Below, piece by piece: positions 1 to 8,141 of a DNA stretch of 64,000 nt; positions within the stretch are counted from its first letter, which is position 1; every line of letters begins with the position of its first letter. The stretch is from Bacteroidota bacterium. Its GTDB lineage: Bacteria > Bacteroidota > Bacteroidia > Flavobacteriales_D > Sanyastnellaceae. The notes under the pieces were generated by a model, which saw nothing but the letters and a program-made list of their open reading frames with translations, was not told where the DNA came from and made no database searches. The stretch is taken from assembly GCA_027624855.1 (NCBI GenBank), contig JAQBTQ010000005.1:1-64000 (forward strand), in the 5' to 3' direction. A program made the position numbers and the translations under genes.

Positions 1-1
1 T

Positions 2-394
2 GAGTTGTCGAATTTTGAAGCGGATGGATGCGGTCTGCCCAATGGATTTGGGGCTTACAACCGAATTCATGAGCGAAGCGGAGAACCAGAAATTCTCGAG
101 TCAGTTTGCTTCAACAAGTGTTCAACGTGCATTGTCTCTGTGGATGAAATGTCAGTCAATATCTTCGAGGCTTATCCAAATCCGTTCAGCGATAACTTGA
201 CTTTGTTGCTTTCAAGTCAAGACGCCACGGAACTTGTGATTTCAGACATGAAAGGACGTCTCGTTGTTCAAAAAGTGATTCCTGCGAATACGCCTGTATT
301 CAACTTGAATACAACAGAGCTTTCTCCAGGAACTTACATTGTGCAACTTGTCAACCAAGGAATTGCGCAAGGTCAGGTTTTCGTGAAACACTGA
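2..394 (+). CDS. T9SS cargo protein, C-terminal fragment (5' end outside window)
   Basis: The reading frame is open from the first bases, so this is the 3' end of a gene that starts upstream. The visible ~130 residues contain a short cysteine-rich stretch (CFNKCSTC) followed by a type A T9SS sorting domain: an NIFEAYPNPFSDN start, the TELVISDMKGRLV strand, and a GTYIVQLV...VFVKH end. Known of the family: such a tail directs a protein across the outer membrane through the T9SS and is cleaved by PorU. The upstream function cannot be told. The CGLPNGF segment faintly resembles a CGLPSFD segment that follows the second copy of the shared domain in the 3075-8006 gene, so it may be a fourth relative. 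A strong terminator follows. Confidence 0.85.
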   Translation, partial: ELSNFEADGCGLPNGFGAYNRIHERSGEPEILESVCFNKCSTCIVSVDEMSVNIFEAYPNPFSDNLTLLLSSQDATELVISDMKGRLVVQKVIPANTPVFNLNTTELSPGTYIVQLVNQGIAQGQVFVKH

Positions 395-413
395 TCCAAG
401 GTCGGAATGATTG

Positions 414-440
414 AAAAGGGAGGGCGACCTCCCTTTTTTT
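414..440 (+). terminator. Rho-independent terminator
   Basis: A GGGAGG/CCTCCC stem with a short loop is followed by seven T, 20 bp after the stop codon of the 5' partial T9SS gene. Confidence 0.85.
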
Positions 441-514
441 GTGTTTCAACATTGTTGGGTGAAAACTCGGTGATAAAATTATCATGGATGTAGCATCTTG
501 TTCACCCGTCCAAT

Positions 515-522
515 TATATTTG
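515..522 (+). promoter_or_regulatory. Candidate Bacteroidota promoter -7 element
   Basis: TATATTTG matches the Bacteroidota TAnnTTTG -7 consensus exactly, 29 bp before the ATG of the 552-2960 gene. The nearest TTG (498-500) is closer than the usual 17-23 bp spacing, so only the -7 box is convincing. Confidence 0.4.
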
Positions 523-551
523 ACCTGAAGATTCACACTAATTAAATCCTT

Positions 552-2960
552 ATGAAACAATTTTTACTTCTTTCAGCGTGCCTCTTTGCAATGGGCGGAA
601 GCTTTGCCCAGCTGGTAGAAATTTCGGTCGAGCCCTATGTTGTCCATGATGGCAGTCTTGCCGAGTTGGATGGGATGACGACTTATCACGTTTATGCAGT
701 TTGCACCAATGCTTCAGATGAGATATCGGCAGTCTATGGAGATGCAACGGCTCCGTTGAGTCTTACCTCAACGGGTGGGTTTTATCAAAACAGTTTAGGG
801 TCAAATGTGGGATGGACCATCAACCCGGCATTTTTCGGTGTATTCCCAGCAATTGAATATGATTCATGGGTCACGATTGGCACGATGAACCAAAATGAAG
901 TCACAGGCCAACCCAATACCATCGGTATGGATGTAGCCTTCAACACATTTAACACTGGAGGTAATTTGGTTGTGAATTCGGAAAATGGAGGGTCTTGGTT
1001 CACCTTGTTTGGTGATACGCAAGCTCAAGCGGGAGATGATTTGCAAGTTTTGATTGCGCAACTTACTGTTCCAAATGACGCGGTCATCACTGGAAACTTT
1101 AATATCCAAATCTTTGTAAACGGTTTGCAATCTCAATCTGAAGTGGTAGAACAGCAGCCATTCAGTTCCCAGGAGGGTGCAATTTTCGGTTGCATGGATC
1201 CAGATGCGGTGAATTACAACCCGGATGCAACAGAACAAGGTGAAACGTGTATTTACCCTTGTGCGCTCGAGCTTTCTGTTTCAGAAGTGGTTCAAAACAC
1301 TTGTCCTGGAGTAGGAGATGGTGAAATCACAGTTGCTTCAACTGGTGGTCAACTTGGAGTCTTATTTGGAATCAATGGAAACACACCGACTTTGGCTGTC
1401 GGAAGCTTTGATGACTTGACAGGTGGAATTTATACAATCAATGCCATCGATGGAGCGGGGTGTGAGGCAAGTATAGAAGTGGAAATTGTCGCTCCAGCTC
1501 CTATTACGGTTTCGGCGGCAATGACAGAAAGTGTCAGTTGCAATGGTGGTTCGGACGCTGTGATTTCTGGCTCTTCTTCGGGAGGTACGGGAGCAATGAG
1601 CTACAGCTTGAATGCAAGTTTTTCCAACAGCAGCTCGGATTTGTTTTTTGATAATCTAGGACCTGGACTCTACACGATTTATGCAATGGACGAGAATGGT
1701 TGTACTGCGCAAAGTGGGGCCATTTCGATTGCAAATCCGCAGGCCTTGACCGTATCGGTCTCTGGAGGCCAAAATGGGATTTTGGATGCTACTTGTGCCG
1801 ATTCTGAAGACGGAGTGGTTGTGTTGATTACCATTGGTGGATCTGGAACAAGCGCTGGAATGCAATACAGCACGAATGGTGTAGACTTTGCACCAGGTGC
1901 GGTTTTGAATGTAGGTGGCGGCACGTACACTTTCTATGCAATGGATGTCAACGGCTGCGTCTCAGGTACTGCAAACCAGTACACTGTTGGAGCACCCGAC
2001 CCAATCTTGATTACAGGAAATACCAATGGTATCCTCTGCAATGGCGATGAGAATGGCGCCGTTTCCTTCAACGCCTCTGGCGGGAATGGCGGGATAGTTT
2101 TCTCTTTCAATGGTGGAGAGAATGGTGATGTGACTTCATTTGGTGATTTGGCCCCTGGCGATTATGCTGTCATCGCGACGGATGTCGAAGGATGCACAGC
2201 TGAAGCGACCTTTACGGTAGCTGATATTTCTGCAGTCGAAGCGACCGCTTCAGCAACCGCTGTTTCTTGTAACGGTGATGCTGATGGAAATGTTGAGGTC
2301 GGTGCATCAGGTGGAACAAGCTTGTTTGAGTACAGTGATGATGGTGTAGACTTCGGCTCGTCACCAATGTTTTTGAATCTAGCGCCTGGAACTTATACTT
2401 TCTATGTTCAGGATTCGAACGGATGTCAAGCATCGGTAGAGGCTGAAGTTGCAGAACCAGATGCCTTGTCATTGACTGGGACCATTACAAATGATAGTGG
2501 TGTCGGAGACGGTGCGTTGGATATCACTGTTGAAGGTGGTAATGGTGGATATTCATTTGCTTGGAGTGGCCCTGATGGATTTTCAAGCGCAGATGAGGAT
2601 CTTACAGGAATCGTTGCTGGAGAATACACAGTGGTCGTAACAGATGCCAATGGTTGTTCTGTAACAGAAACCTTCGGAGTTCCTGTGGGTGTTGCGGATT
2701 GGACATTCTTACAAAACGCTGTGGTGAGTCCGAACCCGAGCTTTGGGATGTTCAACCTGAATGTTGCCGGTGCAAACGGTGATGATGTAATCATCAATGT
2801 TTATGATACTCAAGCGCGTTTGGTTTGGTCTCAAACGATGAATCAAGCTTGGGGAATGATACAAACGCCAATCGATCTGTCAGGAATGGCCGGCGGTGTT
2901 TATCAGCTTGAATTGATGTCTGATGGTTCTCGACATACCTTACAATTGTTGAAACAATAA
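552..2960 (+). CDS. T9SS cargo: novel N-terminal domain, six SprB-like repeats, type A sorting tail
   Basis: An 802-residue secreted protein of unknown function. A Sec signal peptide (MKQFLLLSACLFAMGGSFAQ) is followed by one copy of an unrecognised ~190-residue domain (about residues 22-212; hallmarks VHDG, TTYHVY, YDSWVTIG, NGGSW, AGDDLQVL). One degenerate Cys repeat (GCMDPDAVNYNPDA) comes next. Six SprB-like modules follow (about residues 230-710; each begins near a CNG.. and ends ..GxYTxxxxDxNGC), then a type A T9SS sorting domain (VVSPNPSFGMFNLN to the end). SprB repeats are known from Bacteroidota cell-surface adhesins and gliding proteins. It lies between two terminators and is probably monocistronic. 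The start is fixed by the signal peptide. Surface adhesion is inferred from the repeats only. Confidence 0.9.
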   Translation: MKQFLLLSACLFAMGGSFAQLVEISVEPYVVHDGSLAELDGMTTYHVYAVCTNASDEISAVYGDATAPLSLTSTGGFYQNSLGSNVGWTINPAFFGVFPAIEYDSWVTIGTMNQNEVTGQPNTIGMDVAFNTFNTGGNLVVNSENGGSWFTLFGDTQAQAGDDLQVLIAQLTVPNDAVITGNFNIQIFVNGLQSQSEVVEQQPFSSQEGAIFGCMDPDAVNYNPDATEQGETCIYPCALELSVSEVVQNTCPGVGDGEITVASTGGQLGVLFGINGNTPTLAVGSFDDLTGGIYTINAIDGAGCEASIEVEIVAPAPITVSAAMTESVSCNGGSDAVISGSSSGGTGAMSYSLNASFSNSSSDLFFDNLGPGLYTIYAMDENGCTAQSGAISIANPQALTVSVSGGQNGILDATCADSEDGVVVLITIGGSGTSAGMQYSTNGVDFAPGAVLNVGGGTYTFYAMDVNGCVSGTANQYTVGAPDPILITGNTNGILCNGDENGAVSFNASGGNGGIVFSFNGGENGDVTSFGDLAPGDYAVIATDVEGCTAEATFTVADISAVEATASATAVSCNGDADGNVEVGASGGTSLFEYSDDGVDFGSSPMFLNLAPGTYTFYVQDSNGCQASVEAEVAEPDALSLTGTITNDSGVGDGALDITVEGGNGGYSFAWSGPDGFSSADEDLTGIVAGEYTVVVTDANGCSVTETFGVPVGVADWTFLQNAVVSPNPSFGMFNLNVAGANGDDVIINVYDTQARLVWSQTMNQAWGMIQTPIDLSGMAGGVYQLELMSDGSRHTLQLLKQ

Positions 2961-2980
2961 AGAACTTTATAGTGAATCAG

Positions 2981-3008
2981 AAAGGGGGCCTCGTGCCCCC
3001 TTTTTTTG
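2981..3008 (+). terminator. Rho-independent terminator
   Basis: A GGGGGC/GCCCCC stem preceded by AAA and followed by an unbroken T tract, 20 bp after the stop of the 552-2960 gene. Confidence 0.9.
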
Positions 3009-3074
3009 TTCAGATGAAACCGATCCGCTCAAAGTCTCGTATGCATAAACATCTCTCAGTTTTTCGATTTGATT

Positions 3075-6000
3075 ATGCGTCAATCTTTACGATTTTTGAG
3101 CGTGATTCACACGCTAATACTTTATTTCCTCACCAGTTTCTCTGGACTCTGGTCTCAAACGAGCACATTCGTTATTGAGGAGTTTATGGTTCATGATGGA
3201 GTTCAAGGCGTTGCCGAACTCGCTGGACAGACAACCTACCGCTTTTACCTGCAACTGAATCATCCAGATGATTTTGTTTCGGCAATTTATGGAGGCGATA
3301 GTGCTCCGATGTCGCTAGAATTGGATGCGCCAATGTTCAATACGCCATTTGCCACAGGTTCGACGGCAGGTGGAATATTGCCTGCAGTGGCCGCCTACTT
3401 TCCCGAGGTACTCTATGACAGTTGGATAACCATTGGTTTGGAATCCGCGCCCGAGGGTTCCCAAGTCGATGTTTCAGCATTGCAAAGTGAAGAGCAGCCT
3501 TTTCTGCAAAGCTTTGTTTCTGGCTCACCAACGGATGGAGAAGGCTTCGTTGTAAACGATGAATTGGGGGGTGCTTGGTATCTCTTGACAGGATCATCGA
3601 ATGGATATGCCGGAGATGATCTTAAAGTCCTGGTGATGCAAGTAACCACAGCGGGAACTCCTTCAGGTATTTTGAATGCACAAATTATTCCTGCTGATCC
3701 AGCATTGGAGGTCGTTCAAGTTCAACAGGGTTATGAAGGAACGGAAGTGTGGGATTTGATGCCATCCGTCCTTATTACTGGTTGTACAGATCCTGAGGCT
3801 TGCAATTACGATTCTTCAGCTACGGAAGACGATGGATCGTGTGAATATGATTCTTGTGGCTGTACAGATGTTTGGGCGTGCAATTACAATCCATTGGCTT
3901 CAGTTGATAATGGGAGCTGCGAGTATACGAGCTGCATCGGATGCACGGATGCCACGGCTTGTAATTATGATCCGAATGCCGTCTATAACGATGGAACTTG
4001 CGAATATTTCAGCTGCGTCAATGCAGGATGCACGAATCCCGGAGCATGCAATTATGATCCTGAAGCCACTGTGAATGATGGTTCATGTGATTTCACCACT
4101 TGCTTGGGTTGTACAAATCCTGATGCGGATAATTATGACCCCACAGCAACCATTGATAATGGAAGCTGCGCCTTCAATGGTTGCTTGAATCCGCTAGCAT
4201 GTAATTATGATCCGGCTGCCAATGTCTCAGATGGGTCATGTGAATATTTGAGTTGCATTGGTTGCATGAACCCTGAGGCGTGCAATTATGATCCATTGAA
4301 TACCATTTCTGACGCATCGAGTTGTGTTTTTGCAGATGAGGGATACGCTTGCGATGGAAGTTGCCTGAATGATGCAGACAGCGATGGGGTGTGTGACGAG
4401 TTTGAAGTAGCTGGTTGCACTGATGATATGGCGGATAATTACAATCCTGCCGCGACTGATGATGATGGATCATGTTCTTATGCAGTATTAGGGTGCACCA
4501 ATCCATTGGCTTGCAATTACGATCCCTTGGCAACGGATCCAGACGGTAGTTGTGAATTCACTTCTTGCATCGGTTGCATGGATGTCGATGCGTGCAATTT
4601 CGACGCAGCGTATACAATTGCTGACAATGCTTCGTGTTTCTTCGCACAAGAATTTTACGATTGTGAGGGCGCATGTTTGGGGGACAATGACGGAGATGGC
4701 GTATGCAATGAATTAGAAATCATTGGTTGCACAGATCCGATTGCAATCAATTTTGACGCTTCTGCAACGGATAACGACGGTTCTTGCACCTATCCTGCAA
4801 CATGCAACGATCCTGAAGCGTGCAACTATACACCGTATGAAGGGTATTGCATAGAAATTGAACCGGTCATGGTGCATGATGGAACGGTAGGATCTACCGA
4901 TTTGACAGGTTTTGTGACCTACCGTATCTATGCTTTGTGCGAGAATCCAGATGATTTTGTAAGTGCTGTTGCGGGAGATGATGTCAATCCCTCATTCATC
5001 CATACCACCACAAGTTTTTTCCAGCATGATGCAGGAGGATTACTCGGTGAGTCTGTGAATCCGCTTGTCTTTCCTGTGATTCCTGATGCAGAATTTGACA
5101 GTTGGGTCACCATTGGTTTGGATGGAGCCGCAGACGGAGGCAGTGGTGAATCTGGCGTGAGCATCGTAGAGGGGACTGTTCCTTGGGTAGAGCCATTCGA
5201 GTCGGGTGAGTCCCTTGACATCTCAGATGATTTGGGAGGAGCTTGGTTCATTCTGAACGGTGCGACGAACGGCGTTGCTGGAGATGATCTTCGTGTTTTG
5301 TTAGGTCAATTCACCACGGATGGCAACATTGATGGTCAATTGTACATTCAATTCTTTGAAAATGGGGATGGGCTAAATGGCGGGTTCAATAAAATGATTG
5401 GATTGCATGATGCTTGTGGTCTTCCGTCATTTGATGCTTGCACTTATGCCGAAGCATTCTATGATTGCGACGGAAACTGTTTGACAGACGATGACAATGA
5501 CGGGATTTGCAATGAATTGGAAGTATTGGGTTGCACCGACGCGGAAGCCAATAACTACAATGCATTAGCTACCGAAGATGATGGTTCATGTGACTATTAT
5601 GTTGACCCTTGTTTGGACGATGCCATTCCACCTTATTTCACTTTTGTTCCAGCTGACTCTACCGTTCAGTGTGATCAAGCCATGCCTTCCGTAATGGCGA
5701 TGGCTGCAGATGATTGCGATGCGAATGTTCAAGTCATGTTCATCGATGGTCCCATTGAATTTATCTTGGATTGTCCACCCTATAATTATCTCTGTACCCG
5801 AACCTTTTATGCCACCGATGATGCGGGCAATCAGGCACAAGCGATTCAAATGATAACGGTGGCCGATACCCTTGCGCCGGTAATTCTTAATCTGCCCGAT
5901 GCATTGATTGAAATCAATGAACAGGAGGGGGAGGCCATTCCTGATCCGTTCATCGTTGTTCAAGATGCTTGTGACGGGAATGCTCAGTGGTATTCAGAAG

Positions 6001-8006
6001 ATGAGTTGATTTCGCAGGTAGGCGATACGGCCACCTTTGTTCGAACGTATACGACGACGGACGCATGCGGCAATAGCGCAGATTGGGAGCAAACCCTGGT
6101 TGTAATCGTTGCTACGGAGGGATGCATGGACGAGTTGGCTTGCAACTTCAATCCAGATGCAACCAATGATGATGGCTCTTGCCAGTATGCCGAAGAATTT
6201 TTCAATTGTAGCGGACAATGTCTCAATGATGCTGATGGAGACGGGGTCTGCGACGAATTGGAGATTGCAGGTTGCACAGTAGAAAATGCTTGTAATTACG
6301 ATTCCTTTGCAACAGAAGAGGATGGTTCATGCGATTATTGTTCTTGTGCGGATGATGAGATTCCAAGTTTTGGATTGCAGATTGATACGATAGCCGTTCA
6401 TGAGGAAGGCTCGTTGGCCGGAATGGTCACTTATCGCATGTATGTAACCACATTGAATGAAAGTGATTTCGTTTCCTCGATATATGGAAATGATGTCCAT
6501 CCCCTGAGTTTGATGTCTGCGGATGGTTGGTACCAAAATGATGCAGGATCTCATTTAGCTCAAAACATTGATCCTAGCTTTTATGCTGTCTTCCCTGAAT
6601 TGGAATTCGATAGCTGGGTTACCATTGGACTGGAGGGACCACCGGTGGCAGGAGAAAATCTTGTGAACACAGTGGGAATCGGAGGTGCCGCTGGATGGAT
6701 CAATCAATTTGAATCAGGCAATGATATCATATTGGACGACGCAGTAGGGGGATCGTGGTTCATACTGAATGGTGGCTCCAATGGAATCGCCGGGGATGAT
6801 TTCAAGGTGTTGGTGGCTCAGGTCACCACATCAGGCTCCATTTCAGGTCAGCTAAACGTTCAAGTTTTCGAGGGTGGCGACAACGCCCAGTCGAGTTTGC
6901 ATCAATTTACTTTCGAAGGAACAGAGTGGACCAATCCACCAGCATTTGCGAATGCTTGCGGTTGCACAGATGTGGAGGCTTCCAATTACGATCCAACGGC
7001 AATTTATGAGAATGGCGAATGCACCTATCCTGTATTCGGCTGCACAGATGAAATTGCTTGCAATTATGATCCCTTGGCGACCGATGACGATGGTTCATGC
7101 CTGTACGCGGATCCAGGATACGATTGTTCAGGAAATTGCCTGGAAGACGCGGATGAAGACGGCATCTGTGATCCATTCGAAATTTCCGGTTGTACGGACG
7201 CTTTAGCATTGAATTACAATGAATTAGCGACAGATGATGACGGATCGTGTGCTTATTGTTCGCTGACTGCTGAGGTGGTGGTATCTGATGTGTCTTGTGC
7301 TGAAGCTCAGGACGGTGAAATCATGGTTTCCATAGATGGCGCATACCCCGACTCGAGTGCGATTACCTATCAGCTCTTGCCCCAAGATTTGATTCAAACA
7401 GACTCCATTTTCTCTGGATTGCCGGGTGGTGACTACATCGTAATTGCGACGGATGAATCGGGTTGTGAAGTCGTGGTCGAGGTGGTGGTTGAAGAACCCG
7501 AACCATTGCTGATATTATTGGACTCAGTGGCTGGTTCAGAGCCTGATGCGGGAGAGGGCTCCATAGCTGTGACCGTATCCGGAGGAACAGAACCGTATGT
7601 ATATGAGTGGATTAATCTGGGAGGAACTTTTTCAAGCAATGAGGAGGACATCGATGGTTTGAACCCCGGTACCTACCAATTGACCGTTACGGACGCAAAT
7701 GATTGCGAAGTCACTTCATTTGAGATCGTTGTGGAAGCCATTGTTGGAATAGAAGAGCTCCATTCAAGTTCAATCCAACTATTCCCCAATCCGGCGACGG
7801 ATAGGATTCAAATCAAATTTGACGCGTCAATGAGCAACGTCTCCTTGAACTGTTATGATATGCGTGGAAAGCTGATCTGGTCAGAAGCTAACGAAATAGT
7901 AACGGCTGTAAGTATTCCAGTGAACGGCTGGTCTGAAGGGGTGTACATTATTCAAGGCACAACCGATCAAGGTTATTTCCAAAAAGAGTTTATGGTGATA
8001 AGATGA
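3075..8006 (+). CDS. Giant Cys-rich T9SS cargo with three copies of the novel domain and ~19 GCTD repeats
   Basis: A 1643-residue secreted protein of unknown function. ATG 3075 gives a good signal peptide (MRQSLRFLSVIHTLILYFL...); an in-frame TTG at 3069 is less likely. Order: shared domain copy 1 (nt ~3160-3750); a long array of GCTDxxACNY..DDGSC repeats (~3780-4845), some extended by a DxDSDGVCDEFE loop; shared domain copy 2 (~4850-5400); further repeats; an HYR-like domain (~5617-6110, TDACGNSADWEQ and DDAGNQA segments); repeats; shared domain copy 3 (~6370-6935); three repeats; two SprB-like modules (~7255-7740); a type A T9SS sorting tail (IQLFPNPATDRI onward). Very acidic and rich in Cys, Asp and Asn. 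The DxDxDGxxD loops predict Ca2+ binding and the paired Cys predict disulfides, consistent with a rigid surface filament or adhesin (inference). It sits between terminators. Confidence 0.9.
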   Translation: MRQSLRFLSVIHTLILYFLTSFSGLWSQTSTFVIEEFMVHDGVQGVAELAGQTTYRFYLQLNHPDDFVSAIYGGDSAPMSLELDAPMFNTPFATGSTAGGILPAVAAYFPEVLYDSWITIGLESAPEGSQVDVSALQSEEQPFLQSFVSGSPTDGEGFVVNDELGGAWYLLTGSSNGYAGDDLKVLVMQVTTAGTPSGILNAQIIPADPALEVVQVQQGYEGTEVWDLMPSVLITGCTDPEACNYDSSATEDDGSCEYDSCGCTDVWACNYNPLASVDNGSCEYTSCIGCTDATACNYDPNAVYNDGTCEYFSCVNAGCTNPGACNYDPEATVNDGSCDFTTCLGCTNPDADNYDPTATIDNGSCAFNGCLNPLACNYDPAANVSDGSCEYLSCIGCMNPEACNYDPLNTISDASSCVFADEGYACDGSCLNDADSDGVCDEFEVAGCTDDMADNYNPAATDDDGSCSYAVLGCTNPLACNYDPLATDPDGSCEFTSCIGCMDVDACNFDAAYTIADNASCFFAQEFYDCEGACLGDNDGDGVCNELEIIGCTDPIAINFDASATDNDGSCTYPATCNDPEACNYTPYEGYCIEIEPVMVHDGTVGSTDLTGFVTYRIYALCENPDDFVSAVAGDDVNPSFIHTTTSFFQHDAGGLLGESVNPLVFPVIPDAEFDSWVTIGLDGAADGGSGESGVSIVEGTVPWVEPFESGESLDISDDLGGAWFILNGATNGVAGDDLRVLLGQFTTDGNIDGQLYIQFFENGDGLNGGFNKMIGLHDACGLPSFDACTYAEAFYDCDGNCLTDDDNDGICNELEVLGCTDAEANNYNALATEDDGSCDYYVDPCLDDAIPPYFTFVPADSTVQCDQAMPSVMAMAADDCDANVQVMFIDGPIEFILDCPPYNYLCTRTFYATDDAGNQAQAIQMITVADTLAPVILNLPDALIEINEQEGEAIPDPFIVVQDACDGNAQWYSEDELISQVGDTATFVRTYTTTDACGNSADWEQTLVVIVATEGCMDELACNFNPDATNDDGSCQYAEEFFNCSGQCLNDADGDGVCDELEIAGCTVENACNYDSFATEEDGSCDYCSCADDEIPSFGLQIDTIAVHEEGSLAGMVTYRMYVTTLNESDFVSSIYGNDVHPLSLMSADGWYQNDAGSHLAQNIDPSFYAVFPELEFDSWVTIGLEGPPVAGENLVNTVGIGGAAGWINQFESGNDIILDDAVGGSWFILNGGSNGIAGDDFKVLVAQVTTSGSISGQLNVQVFEGGDNAQSSLHQFTFEGTEWTNPPAFANACGCTDVEASNYDPTAIYENGECTYPVFGCTDEIACNYDPLATDDDGSCLYADPGYDCSGNCLEDADEDGICDPFEISGCTDALALNYNELATDDDGSCAYCSLTAEVVVSDVSCAEAQDGEIMVSIDGAYPDSSAITYQLLPQDLIQTDSIFSGLPGGDYIVIATDESGCEVVVEVVVEEPEPLLILLDSVAGSEPDAGEGSIAVTVSGGTEPYVYEWINLGGTFSSNEEDIDGLNPGTYQLTVTDANDCEVTSFEIVVEAIVGIEELHSSSIQLFPNPATDRIQIKFDASMSNVSLNCYDMRGKLIWSEANEIVTAVSIPVNGWSEGVYIIQGTTDQGYFQKEFMVIR
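3780..4845 (+). repeat. Coding array of GCTD-type Cys-rich repeats
   Basis: About 12 successive units of 24-50 residues inside the giant T9SS protein. Each starts G-C-T/M/L-D/N, continues ACNYDPxAT and ends DDGSC, and two (near 4263 and 4573) add a second half with C-DGxCL-DxDGDGVC-E. Units are clearly related but diverged at DNA level, unlike the 150-bp array at 9864-10680. Confidence 0.85.
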
Positions 8007-8031
8007 ACTATCTAATCGCTGATTGAGAGAG

Positions 8032-8063
8032 AAGGCCGAACACTTTTGTTCGGCTTTTTCTTT
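8032..8063 (+). terminator. Rho-independent terminator
   Basis: A GCCGAAC/GTTCGGC stem with a six-base loop, followed by TTTTTCTTT, 28 bp after the stop of the giant gene. Confidence 0.9.
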
Positions 8064-8141
8064 GCCCAAAATTCGAACACAAGGATTCGATGAATGTGCA
8101 TTAACTTGCAAGTTCACAACGAACCGATCTTCAAGGACAAC

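Noticed and set aside
4174-4533. Open frame on the minus strand opposite the GCTD repeats, rich in His, Cys and Asn
   Set aside because: It is a mirror of the repetitive Asp/Cys/Asn codons of the plus-strand gene; similar shadow frames occur opposite the other repeat blocks (8536-9216, 10204-10485) without start signals or signal peptides.
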